Notes: generated by a model from the letters alone, not told the origin. Shown: positions 43,648 through 51,484, numbered from the stretch's first letter. The stretch is 64,000 nucleotides of DNA from CAVZZG01 sp963779685 (GCA_963779685.1 CAVZZG010000003.1:1984001-2048000), one strand, 5' to 3'. A program made the numbers and translations.

Positions 43648-44315
43648 CAGGCGACCTCCTCCGGCCGCTGAGCGGCGGCCACCAACCGGGCGGTGGCCTC
43701 GTGGGCCTCCGCGATGTGATCTCGGACGAGCGACCGCGTGAGCCCGGCGTCGCGGGCGGCGAATGCGTCGAGGATGGCCCGGTGCTCGCTGTGCGTCTGG
43801 GCCGCGAACTCCGGGCCGGCCTGGGCGTAGCGCGAGAAGATCCGCAACGCCGCCTGCTGCGACCAGACGTGGTGCAGCACGGTCATCAAGAGCGCGTTCG
43901 CGCACGGCGCGCAGAGCCGCTCGTGGAACTCCTTGTTGAGCTGGAACGTGTCGGGCGACCAGGCCCGCTCGATCCGCTCGGCGACGTCGCGCAGGAGCGC
44001 CACCTCGGCCCGGGTGGCGACGACGCACGCGATGGCCGCAGCGTGCGGCTCGAGCAGCTCGCGCACCTCGTAGATCTCGAACAGGTCGCGGTCGGTGAAC
44101 TCGGCGACGAACGCCCCGCGGTTCGGCTCCATCCGCACGAGGCCGTCGCGCTCCAGCCAGCGCAGCGCCTCCCGCACCGGTGTCCTCGACACGCCCAACT
44201 CGCGGGCGACCCGGTCCTGGTTGATGTGCTCGCCCGGGTCGAGCCCGCCCGCCTCGATCGCGCGGCGAAGCGCGGCATGAACCGTCGACGTCAGCTCTTG
44301 ATCGTATCCAGACAT
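43647..44315 (-). CDS. GntR-family regulator (FCD subfamily), first gene of the microcompartment operon
   Basis: Regulator of 222 residues: winged helix-turn-helix with GVSRTPVREALRWLERDGLV at about residues 35-55, then a helical FCD domain with LFEIYEVRELLEPHAAAIA, FHERLC and HRAILDAF, which supply metal and ligand contacts. The ATG at 44315 starts MSGYDQELTSTVH; a longer start at 44372 would cross the predicted promoter and add no conserved sequence. It is the first gene of the operon and presumably controls both that operon and the divergent FAD oxidoreductase, with the substrate amine or a product as effector. Confidence 0.87.
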   Translation of the reverse strand: MSGYDQELTSTVHAALRRAIEAGGLDPGEHINQDRVARELGVSRTPVREALRWLERDGLVRMEPNRGAFVAEFTDRDLFEIYEVRELLEPHAAAIACVVATRAEVALLRDVAERIERAWSPDTFQLNKEFHERLCAPCANALLMTVLHHVWSQQAALRIFSRYAQAGPEFAAQTHSEHRAILDAFAARDAGLTRSLVRDHIAEAHEATARLVAAAQRPEEVA

Positions 44316-44330
44316 GAGTCTTAGGAGGGG

Positions 44331-44359
44331 ATCTTGCGTGTCTGTGGACGATCTGTCAA
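44331..44359 (-). promoter_or_regulatory. Predicted promoter of the microcompartment operon
   Basis: On the minus strand TTGACA (44359-44354) and CAAGAT (44336-44331) have a 17-base spacer, about 15 bases before the GntR ATG at 44315. The hexamers overlap the ribosome site and start of the divergent FAD oxidoreductase gene, so the two transcription units must influence each other. No obvious palindrome marks the GntR operator. Confidence 0.55.
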
Positions 44360-45513
44360 GATCGGACGTCATGAAGATCGTCGTGATCGGCGGCGGCGCG
44401 ATGGGAGCTCCCGCCGCGATGACCCTTGCCGAGCGCGGTCACGACGTCGTGCTGCTCGACCGGCATGGCCTGCCCAACGCCCAGGGCGGCAGCTGGTTCG
44501 GCCTGCGCAGCTTCCGGCTGTCGCACTCCGCGCCCGAGGACGTACGGCTCGCGATCCTGGCGCTGGAGCGCTTCCTCGACCTGCAGCGGCGGACGGGGAT
44601 CACGACCTACCGGCGCCTGGGCATCCTGCACCTCGGCACGGTGGTCGCGCCGATGTCCGCCGCGCTCGAGGCCTGCGACGTGCCCATCCGCCACCTCGAC
44701 GCCGCCCAGGTGGCGAAGATCTTCCCGGAGGTGCGGTCGCGCTACGACCAGCCGGCGATGTTCCAGCCGGACGGCGGGGTCAACGAGTGCGTCGGGTTCC
44801 TCCAGGCCTGCTCCGCGGTCATGACGCAGCACGGCGCCGAGATCTCGCCGAAGGAGCGCGCCATCGCGCTGCAGCCGATGCCCGACGGCGTGCTCGTCTT
44901 CACCGAGCGCCGCCGGATCCACGCGGATGTCGCCATCGTCGCCGCCGGGCCGTGGGCGAACGAGCTGCTGGCCCCGGTCGACCTACGGCTGCCGCTGCAG
45001 CCGGGCCTCGCCCAGGTCTCGTACTTCCGCGGTGCACGCGGCGACGACACGGAGCGGCCCTCCCTCATGGAGCGCACGCGCTCGTCTGACGAGGCCATGT
45101 ACGGCCTGATCACCCCGGGCATCGGCTACAAGCTCGGCTTCGCCGTGGTCGACCGCGACCGCGCGTACACGAACCTGACCGCGCGCCCGCTCAGCATGCC
45201 GATGGAGCAGGCACTCGTGCGCCGCGTACGCGAGGACTTCCCCGGTTTCCACACCGGGCCGATCCAGACCGAGTGCGGCGTCGTCACGCTCACGCCCGAC
45301 GACCGGTTCATCATCGACCGCCGCGGCCCGATCGTGATCGGGGCCGGGTGCATGGGGCATGCGTTCAAGTTCGCTCCGGTCATCGGCGAGCTTCTGGCCG
45401 ACCTCGCCGAGGGCCGCACCCTGCCAGCCGAGGCACAGCGGTTCCGGCTCGACCGGCCCGGGCTGCAGGGCGCGTCGACTGCCGGGATCAGCGCGGCCGT
45501 CGAGGCCGGGTGA
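44338..45513 (+). CDS. FAD-dependent amine oxidoreductase (DAO/sarcosine oxidase-like)
   Basis: Flavoprotein of about 391 residues in the D-amino acid oxidase family, similar to monomeric sarcosine oxidase and N-methyltryptophan oxidase. MKIVVIGGGAMGAPAAMTLAERGHDVVLLDR is the FAD-binding Rossmann start, ADVAIVAAGPWANELL and TECGVVTLTPDDRFIIDRRGPIVIGAGCMGHAFKFAP follow the family. Such enzymes oxidise N-alkyl amino acids to an aldehyde and the amino acid. GTG 44338 has AGGAGG at 44323-44328; ATG 44371 begins the conserved part. It is divergent from the microcompartment operon and could oxidise N-alkyl-glutamate in the cytosol. Confidence 0.87.
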   Translation: MSVDDLSRSDVMKIVVIGGGAMGAPAAMTLAERGHDVVLLDRHGLPNAQGGSWFGLRSFRLSHSAPEDVRLAILALERFLDLQRRTGITTYRRLGILHLGTVVAPMSAALEACDVPIRHLDAAQVAKIFPEVRSRYDQPAMFQPDGGVNECVGFLQACSAVMTQHGAEISPKERAIALQPMPDGVLVFTERRRIHADVAIVAAGPWANELLAPVDLRLPLQPGLAQVSYFRGARGDDTERPSLMERTRSSDEAMYGLITPGIGYKLGFAVVDRDRAYTNLTARPLSMPMEQALVRRVREDFPGFHTGPIQTECGVVTLTPDDRFIIDRRGPIVIGAGCMGHAFKFAPVIGELLADLAEGRTLPAEAQRFRLDRPGLQGASTAGISAAVEAG

Positions 45514-46118
45514 TCGATCACGTCGTACTCGGGGTGGCCGACCTCGAGACGGGCGCTGCCGACCTGCTGGATCGCACCGGACTGGCGTCGGTCGAGGGCG
45601 GCCGGCATCCGGGCCGCGGCACCGCCAACCGCATCGTGCCGCTCGGTAGCAGCTACCTCGAGCTGCTGGCAATGGTCGACGAGGCGGAGGCACGGAGTTC
45701 GAGCTGGGGCGCATGGGCGCGGGCGGCGGGCACCGGACTGACGGCCTGGTGCGTCTCGGTGCCGGACATCGATGCGGTGTGCGAGCGGCTGGGACTGGAG
45801 GCGGCGAACTGGTCGCGGGTGCGCCCCGACGGCGTCGAGCTGCGCTGGCGCCTGGCCGGCGTCGAGCAGGCGCTGGCCGACCCGATGCTGCCGTTCTTCA
45901 TCGAGTGGCAGGTGCCGGCGGCGCTGCACCCCCAGGCCGCCGAGGCTCCGCACCGGGTGCGGCCGACCGGCATCGAACGGCTGGAGCTGACGGGCGACGA
46001 GCGGCGACTGCGGGCGTGGCTCGGCGATGTCGCAGTGCCGGTCGACGTTGCGCCCGGGCGTTCGGCCATCCGCCGAGTTCGTGTCGCTGCAGACACGGGG
46101 TCACTGCTCATCAGCTAG
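45510..46118 (+). CDS. VOC-superfamily protein (glyoxalase-like)
   Basis: A 202-residue protein with IDHVVLGVADLETGAADLLDRTGL, the first beta-alpha-beta of the glyoxalase/VOC fold, and ANRIVPLGSSYLELLAMVDEAEA for the second. One full glyoxalase-3-like domain is followed by a shorter region. The metal ligands His (residue 4) and Glu (near 49) are present. The function is unknown; it could handle a reactive aldehyde or a hydroxy-glutamate. GTG overlaps the FAD enzyme stop (GTGA), so it shares its transcript. The stop codon is part of a perfect 42-bp palindrome. Confidence 0.8.
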   Translation: MIDHVVLGVADLETGAADLLDRTGLASVEGGRHPGRGTANRIVPLGSSYLELLAMVDEAEARSSSWGAWARAAGTGLTAWCVSVPDIDAVCERLGLEAANWSRVRPDGVELRWRLAGVEQALADPMLPFFIEWQVPAALHPQAAEAPHRVRPTGIERLELTGDERRLRAWLGDVAVPVDVAPGRSAIRRVRVAADTGSLLIS

Positions 46119-46157
46119 GGGAACGAGACGGCGGACGTCCGCCGTCTCGTTCCCCTA
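46116..46157. terminator. Perfect 42-bp palindrome spanning two convergent stop codons
   Basis: Positions 46116-46136 are the exact reverse complement of 46137-46157, with GCGGACGTCCGC at the centre and no unpaired base. It begins with the TAG of the VOC gene and ends with the CTA (TAG on the minus strand) of ligase 4. As RNA from either strand it would fold to a stem of about 19 bp with a small loop. It is the clearest two-way terminator in the window, although it lacks a T-tract on either side. Confidence 0.85.
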
Positions 46158-47504
46158 CATCATCTCGAGGTAGCGGCGACGCTCCCACTCGCTGACGGCG
46201 AGGCGGTGGTGCTCGACCTCTGCGCGGCAGCAGACGACGAAGTGATTGACGACGTCGTCACCGAGGTAGCGGCGGAGCACCGTGTCGGACTCGAGCGCGT
46301 CGGTCGCGCGGTCGAGCGACATCGGCAGCTGCGTCAGGCTGGGGTCGGCGTAGGCGTCGCCCTCGTAGCGGGGCGGCGGCTCGAGGCCCTCGTCGATCCC
46401 GTGCAGCATGCCGGCGACGGCAACGGCCAGGGCGAGGTACGGGTTGCAGTCGCCGCCGGGGAGTCGGTGCTCGAGGCGGTTGACGCCGTGGTGCGACTCG
46501 ACCGCCCGGATACCGAGGGTCCGGTTCTCGAGCCCCCAGGTCTGGGTCGTCGAGCCCCACATGTAGGGCACGAGTCGCTTGTAGGAGTTGACCGTCGGAC
46601 AGCAGAAGGGCATGGCCGCGGGCATGGTGACCAGCATCCCGGCCACGGCCCGGCCGGCGATCTCGGTGAGCGTGCCCGAGGGCCCGGAGGCGAACAGGCT
46701 GGTCGCGCCGTCGGGGCTCCAGAGCGACAGGTGCAGGTGGCCGGAGTTGCCCGACCAGGTCTCGTGCGGCTTGGCCATGAACGTCGCCGTCCAGCCGTTG
46801 GCGGCGGCAATGGTCTTCACGGCCTGCTTCATGACGAACGCGTTGTCGCCCGTGCGCATGGCCTCGTCGAAGCGGAGATTGACCTCGTACTGGCCCGCGC
46901 CGGTCTCGCAGTTGGCGCCCTCGACCTCGATCCCCGAGCCCTCGATCTGCCCGATGAAGAGGTCGAGCAGGCCGCGATCCTGCGCGGCGCGCTGGCCCGA
47001 GTACGTGTAGGCACGGGTGTGGTGCGTCGCCATGGTCGCCGGGAACCCGTCGCGGGCGATCTCGGCGATCGGCTGGGCCAGCACGTAGAACTCCCACTCC
47101 ATCCCCGCCTTCACCAGCAGCCCGCGATCGGCTGCCATGGCGAGGACGCGGCGGAGGCAGGCGCGAGGGTCGAGCTCGTAGGGCGTGCCGTCCGGGTTCG
47201 CGAACGTCCCGAGCACGAGCGGCTCGTCATCAAGCCACGGCATCGGCCGGATCGTCTCCGGCTCCAGGCGCAGGAAGTGGTCCGGGAAGCCGGTCGGCAT
47301 GTCGGGCAGGCGCCCGACGTGGCCCGGGGGTCGCAGGATCAACTCCTCGGCCACGGTATTCGCCCAGAAGACATCGGAAAACGGAACGCCCTCGCCGGCG
47401 ACGGCGCGAGCGGCGGCGTCGGCGGTCAGGCGTTTGCCGCGCCAGGTACCCATGTGGTCGACACCGGCACAGTGCACGTACCGGGCGCCGGACTGCTCGA
47501 ACAT
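46155..47504 (-). CDS. Glutamine synthetase-like gamma-glutamyl-amine ligase (4 of 4)
   Basis: Fourth family member, 449 residues. It has GMEWEFYVLAQP (metal Glu), NCETGAGQYEVNLRFD, SGNSGHLHLSLW, NSYKRLVPYMWG and RLEHRLPGGDCNPYLA. The near-identical ending ERRRYLEMM resembles KTRYMEVS of ligase 3. The ATG at 47504 has GGAGG six bases upstream. It is followed downstream by no gene on its strand (palindromic terminator), and upstream lies a PuuD-like gamma-glutamyl hydrolase, so it may be part of a gamma-glutamylation/hydrolysis pair as in the Puu pathway. Confidence 0.87.
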   Translation of the reverse strand: MFEQSGARYVHCAGVDHMGTWRGKRLTADAAARAVAGEGVPFSDVFWANTVAEELILRPPGHVGRLPDMPTGFPDHFLRLEPETIRPMPWLDDEPLVLGTFANPDGTPYELDPRACLRRVLAMAADRGLLVKAGMEWEFYVLAQPIAEIARDGFPATMATHHTRAYTYSGQRAAQDRGLLDLFIGQIEGSGIEVEGANCETGAGQYEVNLRFDEAMRTGDNAFVMKQAVKTIAAANGWTATFMAKPHETWSGNSGHLHLSLWSPDGATSLFASGPSGTLTEIAGRAVAGMLVTMPAAMPFCCPTVNSYKRLVPYMWGSTTQTWGLENRTLGIRAVESHHGVNRLEHRLPGGDCNPYLALAVAVAGMLHGIDEGLEPPPRYEGDAYADPSLTQLPMSLDRATDALESDTVLRRYLGDDVVNHFVVCCRAEVEHHRLAVSEWERRRYLEMM

Positions 47505-47523
47505 CGGCAACCTCCGGGAGCCG

Positions 47524-48247
47524 TCAGGAGACGCCGCGATGATACGTGCTTCGTGCCCGGGCGCGGTCGACGAGCCAGGCTACCAGCGGCTGGCCCGCGG
47601 CCTCGGTGAGCTGCACCTCGGGGTGCCAGGCGACGCCGAGCACCTCGCACGAGGGGTCCTCGACCGCCTCGGCAAGCCCATCCGGCGCCCGTCGCCGAGA
47701 TGGCGAGGCCCCGCCCGAGCCGGTCGATGCCCTGGTGGTGCAGCGACGTCACCTGGGCGCCGTCCGGCACGAGCGAGCCGAGCAGCGACCCGGCCTCGAC
47801 CGCGATCGGGTGCCGCGTCTCCGCACCACCCTCGTGCACCGGATCGTCGCCCTCGAGATGCGGGTGCAGCGAACCGCCGCGCCACACGTTCAGGAGCTGC
47901 GCGCCCCGGCACACGCCGAGCACCGGCAGCGACCGGCCGGCGGCGGCGTCGAGCACCGCCAGCTCCCAGCGGTCGCGGTGCTGGTCGACCCAGGTCATCC
48001 GGTCGTGGTGGTCGCCGTCGTAGTGCTGCGGATGGATATCGGAGCCGCCGGACAGGATCAGCCCGTCGATCAGGCTCACCTGCACGGCGGCCGCGGCCGG
48101 TTCGGTCGAGGGCAGCACCACGGCGACGCCGCCGGCGGCCTCGACGGCCCGGATGAACGCGTCGCCGAGGGTCTGGCCGGGGTACGGGCCGAAGGCAGAG
48201 TGGACGGTGCGCGGGATGGCCGTGATGCCGATGACGGGTGTGCTCAC
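47524..48247 (-). CDS. PuuD-like gamma-glutamyl hydrolase, class I GATase (frameshifted)
   Basis: Peptidase C26/PuuD family enzyme that removes glutamate from gamma-glutamyl compounds such as gamma-glutamyl-GABA. PVIGITAIPRTV begins the protein, GLILSGGSDIHPQHYDGD and PVLGVCRGAQLLNVWRGG (nucleophile Cys) follow. After ISATGA the frame breaks at about 47678-47686, where one extra G would explain it. The other frame reads GLAEAVEDPSCEVLGVAWHP with the catalytic His and ends RARSTYHRGVS. Length is 3n+1. With the base removed the protein is normal, about 240 residues. The GTG start is 21 bp from the divergent amidase. Confidence 0.85.
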
Positions 48248-48256
48248 GGATGGAAG

Positions 48257-48262
48257 TATGCT
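48257..48262 (+). promoter_or_regulatory. Predicted -10 element of the amidase gene (leaderless)
   Basis: TATGCT ends seven bases before the GTG at 48269 and no ribosome site is present. The 21-bp interval is shared with the divergent PuuD-like gene. Confidence 0.35.
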
Positions 48263-48268
48263 CACGGC

Positions 48269-49678
48269 GTGGCCGACCTCGACCTGTGTTTCACCCCCGC
48301 GACCGAGCTCGCACGGCGGATCGCGCGACGCGAGATCTCCCCGGTCGAACTCGTCTCCAACGCGCTCGTGCACATCGACGATGTCAACGCGGTCCTCAAC
48401 TGCTTCGTGTTCGTGTACCCCGAGGAAGCGCTGAAGCTGGCCCGCGAGGCCGAGGACCGCGCGACCCGCGGAACGCCGCTGGGACCGCTCGACGGGGTGC
48501 CGATCGCGATCAAGGATCTGACCCCGACTGCAGGCAAGCGGACCACGATGGGGTCGTACGCCTACGAGCACTACGTGCCCGAGCGATCCGCGCTGATCGT
48601 CGAACGGCTGCTCGCCGGCGGCGCGATCTTGGTCGGGAAGACCGCGACGCCCGAGTTCGCGTACTCGTCGTTCACCGACTCGCCGCTGTGGGGCATCACC
48701 CGCAACCCGTGGAACCCCGAGCGGTCGCCGGGTGGCTCGTCCGGTGGGTCGGGGGCCGCGGTGGCCTCCGGCTGCGTTCCCCTGGCCGAGGGCAGCGACA
48801 TGGGCGGCTCGATCCGGATCCCCGCCGCATGGAGCGGCACCGTGGGCTTCAAGCCGAGCTTCGGCCGGATCCCGCTCGACTTCCTGCCGACCCAGTTCGA
48901 CACTATCCATCACGTCGGGCCATTGGCGCGCACGGTTGGCGACGCCCGCCTCTTCACGTCGATCGCCGGCGGGCCGTCCGACCGCGACATCATGTCCCAG
49001 CCGCTGCTCGACCTGTCGGGCCCACAGCCGATCGGGGTCGAGGGCATGCGGCTCGCGCTGGACGTCGATCTCGGCTGCATGGCGGTCGACCCCGAGGTGG
49101 AGCGCGAGGTGCGGGACGCGGCGGCCGCCCTGGCCGAGGCCGGCGCGATCGTGGAAGAGGTCGACGTCGCGTTCACCCGCGAGTACGAGGCGGCCTGGAT
49201 GGCGCACTGGGGCGTCTATCTGGAGGCGATCTTCGGCCACGTGGTGGCCGAGTACGGCGACCGCATGGATCCGCGCCTGCTGAAGGTCATGGCCGCCGGG
49301 CGCGCCATGAACGCCATCGACTTCAAGCGGCTGGAGTTCGCCCGCACCGAGCAGTGGAATCGGCTGGCGCGCGTGCTGGAGCGCTACGACGCGCTGCTCT
49401 GCCCGACGATGACCCAGGTCGCCCGGCCCGTCGACGAGGACGACGCCTCATGGCAGGTGGAGCGCGACGACGGCCTCTCGACCGGTCTCGACATGACGGC
49501 GTTCTTCAACTTCACGAGCCAGTGCCCGGCCATCTCGGTGCCGGCCGGCTGGAACAGCGAGCAGCTCCCGGTCGGCATGCAGATCATCGCCCGGCGATAC
49601 CGCGATGATGTCGCGCTCCAGATCGCCGCCACGCTCGAGCACGTGCGCCCCTGGGCGCACCTGCGGCCTCCCGTGTAG
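48269..49678 (+). CDS. Amidase (amidase-signature family)
   Basis: Amide hydrolase of 469 residues with the Ser-cisSer-Lys triad: Lys in VPIAIKDLTPTAG near residue 80, and the Gly/Ser-rich signature SPGGSSGGSGAAVASG with the bridging Ser, followed by GSDMGGSIRIPAAWSG with the nucleophile Ser near 180. LLCPTMTQVARP and the end region QLPVGMQIIARRYRDD are also typical. It starts with GTG (VADLDLCFTPATELA). No signal peptide is present, so it is cytosolic. It is not GatA, since GatB and GatC are absent and the ligand loop differs. The substrate amide is unknown. Confidence 0.9.
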   Translation: MADLDLCFTPATELARRIARREISPVELVSNALVHIDDVNAVLNCFVFVYPEEALKLAREAEDRATRGTPLGPLDGVPIAIKDLTPTAGKRTTMGSYAYEHYVPERSALIVERLLAGGAILVGKTATPEFAYSSFTDSPLWGITRNPWNPERSPGGSSGGSGAAVASGCVPLAEGSDMGGSIRIPAAWSGTVGFKPSFGRIPLDFLPTQFDTIHHVGPLARTVGDARLFTSIAGGPSDRDIMSQPLLDLSGPQPIGVEGMRLALDVDLGCMAVDPEVEREVRDAAAALAEAGAIVEEVDVAFTREYEAAWMAHWGVYLEAIFGHVVAEYGDRMDPRLLKVMAAGRAMNAIDFKRLEFARTEQWNRLARVLERYDALLCPTMTQVARPVDEDDASWQVERDDGLSTGLDMTAFFNFTSQCPAISVPAGWNSEQLPVGMQIIARRYRDDVALQIAATLEHVRPWAHLRPPV

Positions 49679-49692
49679 CGGTCCGCGCGCCC

Positions 49693-49711
49693 CCGGCCGG
49701 GCCCCGGCCGG
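49693..49711 (+). terminator. GC-rich hairpin after the amidase gene
   Basis: CCGGCCGGG (49693-49701) and CCCGGCCGG (49703-49711) are perfect complements around one base, so at least a six-base stem with a small loop can form 15 bases after the amidase stop. No T-run follows. Confidence 0.45.
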
Positions 49712-49725
49712 ACAGGCTGACGGAC

Positions 49726-50637
49726 ATGCGACACATCGCGATCGTCCTCCTGCTCCTCCTCGCCGCGCCGGTTGCCTCCGACGCCCGGCTCCGCGGTTTC
49801 GCCCCCGTGAGGGGTGCCCGCGGAACCGCGCCCTCCGGCCCACCACTGCTGAGTTACCACGGCGGCCCGGTGATGCGGACGACGACGGTGTACGCCATCC
49901 ACTGGCTGCCCTCCACCTACCGGGTGGCCAGCGGCTACCGGACGGCCATTGCCACGTACCTCCGGGATGTGGCAGCCGACTCGGGCGGCTCGGCCAACGT
50001 CTACTCGGTGCTCGAGCAGTACGGCGACGCGAGCGGCAACGTCGCCTACGACGTCGCCTTCGGCGGCACGACCACCGACGCCAGAGCGTTCCCCGCCTCC
50101 GCCTGTCACTCGTCGCTCCGGGCCTGCCTCACCGACGCCCAGTTGCGAGCCGAGATCGCACGGGTGCGGGCCGCTCACGCCTGGCCCGCCGGCGGCTCCG
50201 CCCTCTTCCTGCTCTTCCTCCCCCGCGACGTGGCGGCCTGCGATGGCGCGGCCGGCGCCTCGTGCGCCTTCAGCCGCTTCTGCGCATACCACGGTTCCAC
50301 CGGCACCGGCGCGTCGGCGCTGCTCTACGCGATCATGCCCTACGCCGAGACGCGACCCCGGGCATGCGGCGTGCGCCAGCATCCGGTCGGCCGCGAGGCC
50401 GACGCCGTCATCAACGTGCTGTCCCACGAGCACCGCGAGGCGATCACCGACCCGTTCGGTACGGCGTGGTACGACGCCGACGGCCTCGAGGGCTCCGACA
50501 AGTGCGCGTGGAACTTCGGCGACGCCGTCGGCGGTTCCGCAGGGCTGCAGTACACCAACCTCATCCACGGGCACCGCTACTGGCTGCAGCAGGAATGGTC
50601 GAACGCCGGCACCGCCTGCGTCCAGCGAGCGTCGTGA
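49726..50637 (+). CDS. Secreted protein, EXORDIUM/PHI-1-like
   Basis: Exported 303-residue protein. The first 19 residues (RHIAIVLLLLLAAPVASDA) form a Sec signal peptide. The mature part has YHGGPVMRTTTVYAIHWLP and IATYLRDVAADSG, which resemble the plant EXORDIUM/PHI-1 family and its bacterial relatives, and a later segment LSHEHREAITDPFGTAWYDA that recalls a metal-binding His-Glu motif. Several cysteine pairs suggest disulphides. The function of bacterial members is unknown. The gene faces a lipoprotein gene whose stop is seven bases away. Confidence 0.7.
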   Translation: MRHIAIVLLLLLAAPVASDARLRGFAPVRGARGTAPSGPPLLSYHGGPVMRTTTVYAIHWLPSTYRVASGYRTAIATYLRDVAADSGGSANVYSVLEQYGDASGNVAYDVAFGGTTTDARAFPASACHSSLRACLTDAQLRAEIARVRAAHAWPAGGSALFLLFLPRDVAACDGAAGASCAFSRFCAYHGSTGTGASALLYAIMPYAETRPRACGVRQHPVGREADAVINVLSHEHREAITDPFGTAWYDADGLEGSDKCAWNFGDAVGGSAGLQYTNLIHGHRYWLQQEWSNAGTACVQRAS

Positions 50638-50644
50638 ACCGGGC

Positions 50645-51295
50645 CTACGCCCGGAGCGCGCGCTTGAGGGCGGGCAGGTACGTCTTCGCGCAGCCGTTGA
50701 TCGCCGCCTGCACCTTCCGGTCGGCGGGCTTGCCGGCACGGAGGGAGGTATCGAGTGCCGAGAAGTCGGTCAGGGTGACGGCCTTGGTGGTACAGACGAA
50801 CGTCGCGTCGCAGTACTTGCCCACGGCGGCCTTCTGGCCTGCGGTCAGATGAACGCCGCGGCGGACCTTCGATACCGCGGAGGATCGACAGGATTTCGCG
50901 AAGGCCGCTCTGACCGCAGGCGGGTACTCGTGGGCGAAGGCCGCGTCGAGATGCGACGACTCGGAGGCGGTCTTCGTGCAGATCCCCATCGCCGTGGCGG
51001 TGCGCTGCTCCATCGCCACGCCGGCCTTCAACGCCTTCGAGACCTTGAGGAAGTCGCCGGGCGAGAGCGCCCCTTCGAGGCACGACAACGCCGTGCGGCA
51101 GTACGAGGTCACCGCCGCCGCCTCGTCCGCGGTCGGCGTGATCGCGCCGAGGTTGGCGCTGACCGCCTTGGTCGCGGCCTTCGAGCACCCCGCCACGAAC
51201 GCGGTCTCGGCGCCCGGCGAGTAGCCGGCCGCGCCCCCGCAGCCAGCGGCGAGAGCAACCAGCGCGACGAGCGCCACCAGACCGAACCACCTCAC
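50645..51295 (-). CDS. Cys-rich lipoprotein of unknown function
   Basis: A 216-residue protein with a lipoprotein signal peptide: hydrophobic VALVALVALAAGC with the lipobox cysteine at about residue 19. The mature part contains two related Cys-bearing repeats (AFVAGCSKAATKAV ... YCRTALSCLEGAL and AFAKSCRSSAVSKV ... YCDATFVCTTKAV), so it is an internal duplication of about 90 residues with likely disulphides. It is anchored to the outer side of the membrane. Starts with GTG. The ligand or role is unknown; the upstream interval contains an inverted-repeat element. Confidence 0.75.
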   Translation of the reverse strand: MRWFGLVALVALVALAAGCGGAAGYSPGAETAFVAGCSKAATKAVSANLGAITPTADEAAAVTSYCRTALSCLEGALSPGDFLKVSKALKAGVAMEQRTATAMGICTKTASESSHLDAAFAHEYPPAVRAAFAKSCRSSAVSKVRRGVHLTAGQKAAVGKYCDATFVCTTKAVTLTDFSALDTSLRAGKPADRKVQAAINGCAKTYLPALKRALRA

Positions 51296-51305
51296 CTACT
51301 GACTC

Positions 51306-51484
51306 TAGCCCGGTTTCGTCAGGAATCGCGGGCGTCGCACCCACGTATCGCTGATCAGGGGGGGAGGCGGGCGCCGCGTCGCGGCGCCTTGGCAAGGCGT
51401 CTGCCTTGCCTGCGGCTCTGCGCCGCGCCCTGACCGGGCGCTCGCGGGCACGCCGCGGGCACGCTTCCCGACGAAACCGGGCTA
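51306..51484. repeat. 179-bp inverted-repeat element touching the fabF-like stop codon
   Basis: TAGCCCGGTTTCGTCAGGAA (51306-51325) pairs with TTCCCGACGAAACCGGGCTA (51465-51484) with one mismatch. Inside are three hairpins: GGCGCCGC/GCGGCGCC around 51370-51388, GGCAAGGC/GCCTTGCC at 51391-51410, and GCGCCC/GGGCGC near 51425-51441. The middle one, CTTGGCAAGGC to TGCG (51388-51414), is the reverse complement of the core hairpin at 24373-24400. The right arm includes the stop codon of the minus-strand beta-ketoacyl synthase gene, so the element may be its terminator. Confidence 0.75.
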
